Assembly: GCA_011620785.1 (NCBI GenBank)
Contig: WOYM01000051.1
Coordinates: 32,682 to 50,726 of the forward strand
Origin: Methanothrix sp.
GTDB lineage: Archaea > Halobacteriota > Methanosarcinia > Methanotrichales > Methanotrichaceae
Reading direction: 5' to 3'
DNA: 18,045 bases
This document shows positions 1 to 7,046 of this stretch, piece by piece (the first letter of the stretch is position 1; every line of letters starts with the position of its first letter). The notes below the pieces were generated by a model. The model made no database searches and had not been told where the DNA came from. It worked only from the letters and a program-made list of their open reading frames with translations. Position numbers and translations under genes: made by a program.

Positions 1-44
1 TCATAGATCTCACTCTTGGCTGAATCGAACTCGCAGATTCAAAG

Positions 45-2486
45 ATGACTTTTCAGGTTCTTGCTCAGGCGGACAGGTCTCGCATACAGTTATTGCCCCA
101 GAGCGGGGACAAGGTTCTCTTCGAGGGCCATTTGCGCTTGAAGGACATGCCCCAGGGGCCAAGGGTCTTCAAGTTCCTGGTCAAGAAGGAGAATGAGGCC
201 GAGAGGTACCTCCCTCCAGAGGATGCTATGAGGCTGCTTCGCAAAGCCGGGGCCATCTATCTCGTCAGGGGGGACTCGGCTCTGGAAAAAAGGTTCCTGG
301 AGCTATTGGAGTCCTACCAGCTACAGTACCGCTTCGTCCAGGTCTGCGGCCACTGTCTGGGGCAGAAGAGGGTGACCTATGTGGGGCGAGATGCCATAAC
401 CTACAAGGGCGCCCGCATCTGCGAGAACTGTGCAGCAGCAGAGCTTCTCCGAGAGGCCGATTTTCATCATCTGAGCCGTCCTGCCAAGTCCCATCTGGCC
501 AGGATCCTTAAGAAGAGGCGATCTTTGGATGATGTCATCGGCCTGCTATCTTTGCAGAGGCTCGAGCCTGAGCTAACCCGTTTTGACCTCATTCCCGCCA
601 GCCATGAGGAAACTGGTCTGCCCCTGGATTCAATCGACCTGCCTGGACCCCTTAAGGAGCTGTTGCGTCGCAGGCTGACAAGACTCCTGCCCGTTCAGTC
701 CAGGGCGATCTCAGCCGGCCTCCTGGAAGGAAAAAGTCAGCTGGTTGTATCAGCTACCGCTACTGGTAAGAGCCTGATCGGAGAGATGGCGGGGATAAAG
801 AACCTTTTGCAGGGAAATGGCAAGCTACTTTTTCTGGTGCCTCTGGTGGCCCTGGCCAACCAGAAGTACGATCAGCTCTCTGCCTATAATGAACTGGGCT
901 TTCAGACCTCCATTCGGGTGGGAACAAGTCGCATCCGCCTGGGAAAGAAGAGGAAGATCGTCCAGAGCCTTAATGCTGACATAATATCCGGCACCTACGA
1001 GGGCATAGATCAGGTGATCCGCACAAAAAAGAGCCTGGGGCGGGTGGGAACGGTGGTGATCGATGAGGTTCATATGCTGGAAGATGCTGAACGCGGCCAT
1101 CGTTTGGCTGGGATGATCGCCCGCCTGAGAAATGCTGCCCCAGAGGCGCAATTCATCTTCCTCTCCGCCACAGTAGGAAATCCGGGGGCCCTGGCCAAGC
1201 GGCTGAATGCAGCTTTAGTGGAGTACGAGGTGCGACCGGTGCCCATTGAGCGCCATCTCATCTTCTCCTCGGGAAAAGAGAAGCGAACGCTTTTGCGCCA
1301 GTTGGTCGCCCAGGCGGAGAAGCTGACATCGTCTACCGGCTACCGTGGCCAGACAATAATCTTCACCAACTCTCGCAAAAACTGCTATAACCTCGCTCAG
1401 GCGATCCCCGGGGCGGCAGCTTATCATGCCGGCCTACAGTATCCAGAGAGGAAGAGAATCGAGGAGCTATTTGGCCAGGGAAAGATCAGCACTGTGGTGA
1501 CGACCGCAGCTTTGGCCGCCGGGGTAGACTTTCCCGCCTCCCAGGTGGTCTTCGAGTCCCTGGCCATGGGCATCAACTGGCTGAATGTGCACGAGTTCAA
1601 TCAGATGCTGGGGAGGGCAGGCAGGCCAGGTTATCATGACCTGGGATTGGTCTACATCTTGGCCGAGCCGGGCCGACGGTTCTCCTCTGGTCGGGGGGAG
1701 TCAGAGGATGAGATGGCACTTGCCCTTCTGCACGGCGCTATGGAGGATGTGGCCCCGGAGTTCTCGGATGAGCAGCAGCAAGAGGAGGTCTTGGCCAATG
1801 CTGTCGCTGCCAGATCCCGTCAGGAGCTGGAGAAGCTGCATGATCTGACCCTGGGTCTGGATGATCTGGATAGCGCCCTGAATTCTCTCGAGAGGGCAGG
1901 TTTGGTCAAAGGCTTTGAGCCCACCCGCCTCGGAGCGGCAGCAGCAGCCCATTTTCTCACCCCAGATCAGACAAATCTCATCGCTAAGAGGATTGGCAAA
2001 GGAAGATCCGCTTTGGAGGTGGCAGTTGAACTGGAGGGTTTTGAGGCTATTTATCTGAAGTTCGCCGAGCATATATCCACCAAGCTGCATATGCAGGTCT
2101 CCCAGAGGGCTCTACATGGCTCATTTTTGGATCTATTAAGCAGCTCCGACCTGAACCAGCTGGAGAGGAAGATTCAGAGATACTGCCTGGACTTCGTCCG
2201 CGACTTTCTCCGCTGCACCTGCAAGGAGTCTCCCTACTGCGGCTGCGTCCAAAAAAGCATATCATTGTCCATTCTCGATCTGAGGGCGGAAGGCAAGAGC
2301 CCGGAAGAGATCATCGATTACTTCAGCGATAGATATGGAATGTATGCCTACCAGGGCGATCTGATCAACTATTTAGACCAGATGGTGCGCTATCTGGAGG
2401 CCATAGGATCCGTGGCCAGAGTGCTGGGAAAGCCAGAATTGGCGAAGGAGGCAGAGGAGTGGAAGAAAAAGATCGAGGGGGAGTGA
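45..2486 (+). CDS. Ski2-like DEAD/DEAH-box helicase (DUF5814-type) with Cys clusters
   Basis: This 813-residue superfamily 2 helicase probably unwinds nucleic acid using ATP; its substrate cannot be read from the sequence. Helicase motifs are clear: a Walker A-like motif SATATGKS at residues 236-243 (motif I), DEVH at 340-343 (motif II), SAT at 374-376 (motif III) and QMLGRAGRPG at 520-529 (motif VI). The DEVH box and the motif VI form place it near archaeal Ski2/Hel308-type enzymes. Unlike those, it has a roughly 200-residue N-terminal region with a four-cysteine knuckle (CGHC at 101-104, CENC at 126-129). A second cluster near the C-terminus has Cys 724, 726, 732 and 734. I recall this architecture as the archaeal DUF5814 helicase family. 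The start at 45 is the first ATG of the open frame; no good Shine-Dalgarno is visible, so the message may be short-leadered. The gene stands alone. Helicase class is secure, cellular role unknown. Confidence 0.88.
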   Translation: MTFQVLAQADRSRIQLLPQSGDKVLFEGHLRLKDMPQGPRVFKFLVKKENEAERYLPPEDAMRLLRKAGAIYLVRGDSALEKRFLELLESYQLQYRFVQVCGHCLGQKRVTYVGRDAITYKGARICENCAAAELLREADFHHLSRPAKSHLARILKKRRSLDDVIGLLSLQRLEPELTRFDLIPASHEETGLPLDSIDLPGPLKELLRRRLTRLLPVQSRAISAGLLEGKSQLVVSATATGKSLIGEMAGIKNLLQGNGKLLFLVPLVALANQKYDQLSAYNELGFQTSIRVGTSRIRLGKKRKIVQSLNADIISGTYEGIDQVIRTKKSLGRVGTVVIDEVHMLEDAERGHRLAGMIARLRNAAPEAQFIFLSATVGNPGALAKRLNAALVEYEVRPVPIERHLIFSSGKEKRTLLRQLVAQAEKLTSSTGYRGQTIIFTNSRKNCYNLAQAIPGAAAYHAGLQYPERKRIEELFGQGKISTVVTTAALAAGVDFPASQVVFESLAMGINWLNVHEFNQMLGRAGRPGYHDLGLVYILAEPGRRFSSGRGESEDEMALALLHGAMEDVAPEFSDEQQQEEVLANAVAARSRQELEKLHDLTLGLDDLDSALNSLERAGLVKGFEPTRLGAAAAAHFLTPDQTNLIAKRIGKGRSALEVAVELEGFEAIYLKFAEHISTKLHMQVSQRALHGSFLDLLSSSDLNQLERKIQRYCLDFVRDFLRCTCKESPYCGCVQKSISLSILDLRAEGKSPEEIIDYFSDRYGMYAYQGDLINYLDQMVRYLEAIGSVARVLGKPELAKEAEEWKKKIEGE

Positions 2487-2658
2487 TCTGATTGCCAAGC
2501 TTATAGAACCGATTGACGTCGTCCCTTGGGGTGGAATACTCCTTCTCTATGAAATGCAAAATGATGGATGAAGGGCATGGCTGAGGGTTCGGACTCGGAG
2601 CGTTCTCGGGCGCCAGGATGAAATAAATAAAGTGCAAACAAAGCCATAGAAGCCTGCT

Positions 2659-2694
2659 TGTATTAATACATCCGGGCATCATAAACATGAGGAG
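2659..2694 (+). promoter_or_regulatory. 12-bp palindrome and Shine-Dalgarno upstream of the secreted protein gene
   Basis: A perfect palindrome TGTATTAATACA lies at 2659-2670, about 30 nt before the ATG at 2700. A good ribosome binding site GAGGAG follows at 2689-2694 with 5 nt spacing. The palindrome is AT-rich and could be a TATA-like element or an operator. An A/T-rich stretch at about 2620-2632 is an alternative TATA box. Which one drives transcription cannot be decided from sequence alone. Confidence 0.35.
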
Positions 2695-2699
2695 AATAC

Positions 2700-3344
2700 A
2701 TGAAGATATCAGCGTTAATACCGGTTGGTATAGTCTTTATAATGATTACTGCAGCCCTGACCATCAGCGCATCTGCGGGGTGCTCAACTTGTTCCAAGGA
2801 AGGGGACTGGACCCTAAGCGCAACCAGCTTCCTGGAGGGTATTCCCATTAATGAAACCCAACAGGATTATGGGCCAAAGGCAGCGCGCATGACCACTTCT
2901 CAGTTTGAGAAAGAATCCGGTGCCGAGAAGGAGAAACCAGAAGGCACAGCAATTGCCGCTCCCGCTCAGACTGAACCCACTGCTAACGCGGGTTCCGCGC
3001 CAGCTATATTCCTGATGAGCATCAATGCCGATCCGATAAATGTGACAGCGGGCAGCACCGTCAATATCACTGCCTCACTTGCCACCGCTGGTGATGGACA
3101 GACTGCAAGCAACAACAATAGCGCTTCTGACAGCCAGAGCAGAATCACCGCCAGCGCCACTATAATTAATTCTACAGGCATAAATTCGGGAAATGTGGTC
3201 TTGATCAAGGGCTCTGAGAATGAGTATACCGGCATCTGGAATGCCAATGTCCCTCCGGGCAAATACAGCGTCAGCGTATCTGCCGCGTCATTGCAGGGAA
3301 GTGAGACCTTCAATGATGTTCTGCAGATAAACGTACTCGAATAG
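2700..3344 (+). CDS. Secreted or surface protein with C-terminal beta-rich (Ig-like) segment, hypothetical
   Basis: I do not recognise a named family for this 214-residue protein. It begins with a Sec-type signal peptide (Lys2, a hydrophobic core at about residues 4-22, then SASAG). Two cysteines follow directly, C28 and C31 in a CxxC spacing, at or just after the predicted cleavage site. A charged linker spans about residues 45-90. The C-terminal 110 residues alternate hydrophobic and polar residues as in an Ig-like beta sandwich, with several N-glycosylation sequons (for example NVT, NIT, NST). An Asn/Ser-rich loop interrupts this domain at about 135-150. There is no C-terminal membrane anchor. 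The start is supported by GAGGAG 5 nt upstream. The next gene converges on it only 30 nt away. Extracytoplasmic location is likely; function unknown. Confidence 0.7.
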   Translation: MKISALIPVGIVFIMITAALTISASAGCSTCSKEGDWTLSATSFLEGIPINETQQDYGPKAARMTTSQFEKESGAEKEKPEGTAIAAPAQTEPTANAGSAPAIFLMSINADPINVTAGSTVNITASLATAGDGQTASNNNSASDSQSRITASATIINSTGINSGNVVLIKGSENEYTGIWNANVPPGKYSVSVSAASLQGSETFNDVLQINVLE

Positions 3345-3374
3345 AGCCTAGAGGCCATGCGGGTGGCAAGCCCC

Positions 3375-4097
3375 TTAAAGAAGCTCGGATAACATCCGCC
3401 TTCGAGGCAGATCAGTCTCCATAAGACGAAACTTGGGACGGAGCCTTCCCCTGAATTTGGTCCAGGTGAAGATGAGGATGGTGTTGGCGCTATCCGTCTC
3501 CATTTGTTTATTTTTCAGGCTCTCCAGATCCTCTTTATCCTCTGCCGTCAGGTCGATATCGAACTCTTTACCGGTCTTCCAGTTGAAGAGTCGGGCCAGA
3601 AATATAGTTCGAATGTGCTCCTGTCTCCCTCTGGAGAGCACCTCTTCGGCAAACAGATCTGCAGCATACTCCACCGGGCTTTTTATCCTCTGGCACTTCT
3701 CATCCGGCTGGCATAGCTCAAGATCCTCAATGCCCAGGTCGGGATAGCCCTTGCTCTGCCGCTGCATGGTCTCGCACTTTGGGCAGTTCATATTCCCAAA
3801 CCATTTCCTGTAGATCCTCTCCTCTGCAGATATAGCACCCCGCCAGAGGGATCCTGCCTCCTTTTCGCTCCAACCGCATTGGCCCAGGAATGAGGCCAGG
3901 ATCGCTCCTCTCCTGTGCATCCCCTTTTCGCCTCCAGGCCCTCTAATTATATTCTTTATGCAAGGAGGGAATTCGCTGGCTGAAATTGCATGCATAGAGA
4001 TCCAGATCGTCTCCTCTTGCTCTTCTATTGCCAGCACGGATACGGGAATCTCCTCCTCGACCTTGGCAGGAGGATGTGATCTGGGTGGTGGTGGCAT
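3375..4097 (-). CDS. Stand-alone PriL-type [4Fe-4S] domain protein (primase large-subunit-like)
   Basis: The core of this 240-residue protein resembles the C-terminal iron-sulfur domain of the archaeal/eukaryotic DNA primase large subunit. In order: FPPCIKNI at residues 43-50 (C46), an HRRGAILASFLGQCGWSE helix segment at 61-78, CPKCETM at 105-111 (C108 is the family cysteine), then C129 and C135. The pattern PPC...(S/K)C(A/E)TM...LC...C is the PriL cluster-ligand pattern. The long all-helical N-terminal domain that docks PriL onto PriS is absent and replaced by about 40 Pro/Glu-rich residues. A roughly 100-residue extension rich in charged residues follows the cluster domain. It lies 18 nt downstream of mmp14 on the same strand, so the two are probably co-transcribed. 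It could be a divergent primase accessory or another Fe-S nucleic-acid-binding protein; it is unlikely to be the cell's ordinary PriL. Homology call moderate, function inferred. Confidence 0.62.
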   Translation of the reverse strand: MPPPPRSHPPAKVEEEIPVSVLAIEEQEETIWISMHAISASEFPPCIKNIIRGPGGEKGMHRRGAILASFLGQCGWSEKEAGSLWRGAISAEERIYRKWFGNMNCPKCETMQRQSKGYPDLGIEDLELCQPDEKCQRIKSPVEYAADLFAEEVLSRGRQEHIRTIFLARLFNWKTGKEFDIDLTAEDKEDLESLKNKQMETDSANTILIFTWTKFRGRLRPKFRLMETDLPRRRMLSELL

Positions 4098-4115
4098 TTT
4101 CTGCTCAATCTCTTC

Positions 4116-5642
4116 TCATTCTCGCTTGTGGCCTCCCTCGAAGTAATCGTGGGTATCCTTATCCGGCCGGGCCTCCTGAAGTGCGGGGATCAGACCCTTT
4201 TCCACCTCATAGCTCATCCTCTTCTTGAGAATGCACGCTCCTTTGCGCAGCCCTCCTAACGGATTTCTGGGAGTGCCCATGGAGTTCATGCATCGAGCCA
4301 TCACCGCTGCTCCTCTGGCCAGGCCATCGTCCACGAAGACCACATTTTGGTCCGTATGATCATACAGCCCGAGCTTATCTATCTCCTCTAAGATCCGGCG
4401 GGGCTTGTTGCCTGTGATACCCGCCCTACCGGTCACACCAATGGCGGTCTTGCCGGTGACTATGCCCTCCTCGACCCCAACCTGGACCAGCCTGCGGGCC
4501 ACCCGGGCCATGGCCAGGTCCAGAGCACCAAAGAGTACCTTCAGATCTCGGCTTTTAGTGCTATTGATATCCGCGCCGATTCCGGAGAGCTTCTCCAGGT
4601 CGCTGCCGTTTACCCCCACGTCGCAGCCGATGAGGACCACATTGTTCTTGGCCGCTGCATCTGGATTCACCGGAACGAGGCCGTATTTTTTGCGATTTAA
4701 TGGAACCTTTTCGATGATCACCAGCTCGTCGATCCGGTCGGCATAGGCCTGGGCCTCCTTTCCATAGTCGGGCTTCAGGCCGGCGTCGAATATGTCCAGG
4801 GTCGCCCCTATCTTCCTGTCCACCAGCCCTGTGCCCTGGACCACGGCATCAGGTATGGCACCAGCTAGGCCCAGTAGGTTGCCAATGGTATGGGCATAGG
4901 GCAGCTCTTCGCTCGTCACCCTGCCGTCCAGGGTGGTGCCGAAGTCCATGGAGAGGCAGGGGTTTCGAAAGTCCACGTCTGTCCAGCGGCTGCCCTCCTT
5001 GATTCCGGCGGTGGCAAGCTCTCCTTCCATCTCATTGGCCACCACTTCGACTCCGGTGGACCCCTGGGGCGGGAAACAGGAGGCCACTGCTCCCATGAAG
5101 ATGACCTTCTCGATCATGGTATATCTCTTGAACTTCTCCAGTATGTTGTGAATGCTCATCGCCGGGGTCATGAGCCGGGGAGGGACGCCGGCATCAAGGC
5201 AGCCCTGGGCCAGGGCTTGAATGAATATTCCTACCTGCTCGGGAGAGTCCAGCTCGGCCACTACGCCAGTTGAGCGCACCACGAAGTTCAGATCGGTCTT
5301 AATGTCCAGACGGGCTCTATCGTGGCTCTCAATCAGGGTGTTTTTCACCAGCTCGGCAACGGACTCCTTGGTGAGGGGCGTGCCATTGATGGTATGGGCA
5401 AAAATCTCTTCTCCTGGTTTTGGCAGCCTCACATCTCTGGTCATCTTTACCGTCTTGTTCACGATGTAGGTCTTGCCGGTATTCAGATCGGTAGCAGTGA
5501 GTATGCTCTTGGTGGTGGTATTGCCCACCTCCACCGAGGCCACGATGTAGAATGGCTTGCTCCTCAGATCCAGGTAGTTGAACGGCGGGCTTTCCGCTAT
5601 GCGTGGTGAAAATTTCGGCTTGAAGAGGCGACCGAGGTTCAT
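4116..5642 (-). CDS. mmp14: Methanogenesis marker protein 14 (ASKHA-like ATPase fold)
   Basis: This 508-residue protein matches methanogenesis marker 14, a family found essentially in methanogens and of unproven function. It shows features of the actin/sugar-kinase/Hsp70 fold, as in reactivating factors of radical or cobalamin enzymes. There is a phosphate-1-like VEVGNTTTKS at residues 37-46, a phosphate-2-like MDFGTTLDG at 232-240, and glycine-rich GVTGRAGITG at 402-411 followed by FVDDGLARGA at 436-445. By analogy it may be an ATP-dependent reactivation or assembly factor in methanogenesis; that is inference. The ATG at 5642 gives the expected family length. No Shine-Dalgarno precedes it, and a TATA-like AAAGCTTTAATG (minus strand, 5664-5675) lies about 25 nt upstream, so a near-leaderless transcript is possible. 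It is the first gene of a two-gene unit with the PriL-like Fe-S protein. Confidence 0.87.
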   Translation of the reverse strand: MNLGRLFKPKFSPRIAESPPFNYLDLRSKPFYIVASVEVGNTTTKSILTATDLNTGKTYIVNKTVKMTRDVRLPKPGEEIFAHTINGTPLTKESVAELVKNTLIESHDRARLDIKTDLNFVVRSTGVVAELDSPEQVGIFIQALAQGCLDAGVPPRLMTPAMSIHNILEKFKRYTMIEKVIFMGAVASCFPPQGSTGVEVVANEMEGELATAGIKEGSRWTDVDFRNPCLSMDFGTTLDGRVTSEELPYAHTIGNLLGLAGAIPDAVVQGTGLVDRKIGATLDIFDAGLKPDYGKEAQAYADRIDELVIIEKVPLNRKKYGLVPVNPDAAAKNNVVLIGCDVGVNGSDLEKLSGIGADINSTKSRDLKVLFGALDLAMARVARRLVQVGVEEGIVTGKTAIGVTGRAGITGNKPRRILEEIDKLGLYDHTDQNVVFVDDGLARGAAVMARCMNSMGTPRNPLGGLRKGACILKKRMSYEVEKGLIPALQEARPDKDTHDYFEGGHKRE

Positions 5643-5730
5643 GGCAGAAAAGAGAGCGCTGGAGACATTAAAGCTTTGGGTTGAGGGATCAAAATCCCGG
5701 ATGCGCTAATAGGATGCTCTTCTCCAGATT

Positions 5731-5811
5731 ATGTGGGTGAGGTCCGGCAGAGGTTGTAGCCTCTGTGTCTCCACATGAAAAATCTTAAAGCATACTGGTT
5801 TTTCATGCTTT
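5731..5811 (-). promoter_or_regulatory. Overlapping, mutually exclusive hairpins upstream of mmp14 (candidate leader element)
   Basis: Three pairings share arms. The outer stem ATGTGG/CCACAT (5731-5736 with 5771-5776) encloses a CAGAGG/CCTCTG hairpin with a 6-nt loop. Its 3' arm overlaps by three bases the arm CATGAAAAA (5774-5782), which pairs with TTTTTCATG (5799-5807). That arm in turn overlaps ATGCTTT (5805-5811), which can pair with AAAGCAT (5787-5793). Such a chain is how attenuators and switches are built. The element lies 90-170 nt before the mmp14 start, so it is a leader only if transcription starts upstream of it; otherwise it could be an operator cluster. Pairing is seen directly; function is inferred. 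Confidence 0.3.
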
Positions 5812-5921
5812 GGAATGGAGAGGAGCCCAAAAAGGGAGTGCAGAATCGCTTATTACTCTCTTTGCATCATGGGCAACTTCGTATCACAATCGTCTATATC
5901 TATATAGTTGCTAATAGAAGT

Positions 5922-5968
5922 GGCGATCCGGGAGCACTGCTCCTTGCCTCCTGCGTCCTCGGATCACC
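5922..5968. other. Long imperfect stem-loop, possible small RNA or 3'-end structure
   Basis: GG-c-GATCCG at 5922-5930 pairs with CGGATC-a-CC at 5960-5968 with one mismatch, and an inner hairpin GGAGC-ACT-GCTCC sits at 5931-5943. On the plus strand it is preceded by TATA-like CTATATAG (5900-5907) and followed by a pyrimidine tract with a run of T (about 5983-5997). That layout would suit a short plus-strand RNA. On the minus strand the same structure would lie in the 3' region of the radA message. I match it to no known RNA family. Confidence 0.25.
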
Positions 5969-6022
5969 CCCTCCTCCCTCACCTTTTCTTTTTTTGTCTG
6001 ACCGACGCTCCCGTTCCCGCGT

Positions 6023-7000
6023 TCAGTCCTTCAATCCATCTGTTGTCACCGAAAAGACCGCCTCCCCATCGGGCAGGTTGGGCGAATCCACCAGGCGAGC
6101 GATGCGTTTCTCCCCTTTGGATTTTCGCAGGTAGAGCCGGAAGGTGGAGGTATGGCCCAGGACGTGCCCTCCCACGGGCTTGGTCGGATCTCCGAAGAAG
6201 GTGTCCGGCTTGGACATGACCTGATTGGTCACCAGGATCACGGCGTTATTCAGGTCTCCAAAACGCATCAGGTCGTGAAGATGCTTGTTGAGCTTCTGCT
6301 GGCGGTCGGCCAGGGTTCCCCGCCCCACATACTCCGCCCGGAAGTGGGCAGTCACCGAGTCCACGATGAGCAGCCGGACCGGCCTCTCAGAATCTTTGAC
6401 CTTCTCTGCCAGGTCCATGGCGCTCTCCGCCAGCAGGATCTGGTGATTGGAGTTGAAGGCCCTGGCCACGTTGATGTTCTTTAAGAAATCCTCAGTCTCC
6501 CAGATCCGGCCGTCGGGTGCAGGCGGCAGCCCCTTGACCATCTGGTCGATGCGCTCCGGCCGGAAGGTGTTCTCAGTATCGATTATGATGACGGAGCCGT
6601 TCAGCCCGCCCATCTCCACCGGCAGCTGGATATTCACTGCCAGCTGGTGGGCGACCTGGGTCTTGCCGCATCCGAACTCTCCGTAGAGCTCCACAATGGC
6701 CTGAGTCTCCATACCTCCGCCCAGCAGCTCATCGAAGCTCTTGCAGCTTGTAGTGACCTTACCCACCTGCTTTCTCCGCTCCAGGATGCGGTCACCGGTC
6801 TCAAAGCCTCCTACGTCTGCCGCTTCCCGGGCCCCGGCTATTATCTTGGCGGCAGTGGCCTCACCAACCTCTGCCGCAGTAACCAGCTCTCCAGGAGAGG
6901 CAACGGCAATGGCTTCAATTGAGTTGAATCCCGCCTCGCGCAGCTTTTCGGCAGTGGCCGGACCCACGCCAGGTAGGTCTTCCAGTAGTTTTATTGCCAT
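6023..7000 (-). CDS. radA: DNA repair and recombination protein RadA
   Basis: RadA is the archaeal Rad51/RecA-family recombinase. It forms filaments on single-stranded DNA and catalyses ATP-dependent strand exchange in homologous recombination. From the ATG at 7000 the protein is 325 residues, the usual RadA length. It has an N-terminal helix-hairpin-helix domain (LEDLPGVGPATAEKL, about residues 6-20), Walker A GEFGCGKT at 107-114, Walker B LLIVD at 210-214, and the DNA-binding loop region with VTNQVMSKPD and GGHVLGH at about 257-283. The frame stays open upstream to 7303, but that extension lies inside rpa and has no RadA homology. A Shine-Dalgarno AGAGGA lies about 8 nt before the chosen ATG. 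It is the last gene of the metG-atwA-rpa-radA unit, 46 nt after rpa. Functional pairing with RPA is expected, as RPA coats the ssDNA on which RadA acts. Confidence 0.96.
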   Translation of the reverse strand: MAIKLLEDLPGVGPATAEKLREAGFNSIEAIAVASPGELVTAAEVGEATAAKIIAGAREAADVGGFETGDRILERRKQVGKVTTSCKSFDELLGGGMETQAIVELYGEFGCGKTQVAHQLAVNIQLPVEMGGLNGSVIIIDTENTFRPERIDQMVKGLPPAPDGRIWETEDFLKNINVARAFNSNHQILLAESAMDLAEKVKDSERPVRLLIVDSVTAHFRAEYVGRGTLADRQQKLNKHLHDLMRFGDLNNAVILVTNQVMSKPDTFFGDPTKPVGGHVLGHTSTFRLYLRKSKGEKRIARLVDSPNLPDGEAVFSVTTDGLKD

Positions 7001-7046
7001 CGTCACAGTTCCTCTGGTATGTGTTCTCATAGCTAACTTAACTTCC

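Larger units (their letters stand above)
5643..6022. other. 380-nt gene-free region rich in inverted repeats (mmp14 leader / radA 3' region)
   Basis: No convincing gene lies here; both neighbours are on the minus strand. The stretch holds at least four inverted repeats. They are GGGAT/ATCCC at 5685-5698; a nested stem with ATGTGG 5731-5736 pairing CCACAT 5771-5776 around CAGAGG/CCTCTG at 5748-5765; CATGAAAAA 5774-5782 pairing TTTTTCATG 5799-5807, which competes with AAAGCAT 5787-5793 pairing ATGCTTT 5805-5811; and a long stem at 5922-5968. TATA-like CTATATAG sits at 5900-5907, and a pyrimidine/T run at about 5983-5997. It must contain the mmp14 promoter and probably the end of the radA transcript. 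Confidence 0.6.

Noticed and set aside
1..44. Short lead-in before the helicase gene
   Set aside because: It is too short to show an upstream gene or promoter; no stop-to-frame evidence for a partial gene and no RNA motif is visible.
2555..2640. Possible C/D box small RNA (ATGATGG followed by CTGA)
   Set aside because: The C box is imperfect, no proper C' and terminal D box are placed at the required spacing, and no flanking stem is seen.
5775..6134. A 119-codon plus-strand open frame in the radA-mmp14 gap
   Set aside because: Its last third is antisense to radA, its middle is Pro/Arg low complexity, it has no ribosome site, and it covers the inverted repeats. I treat it as chance.
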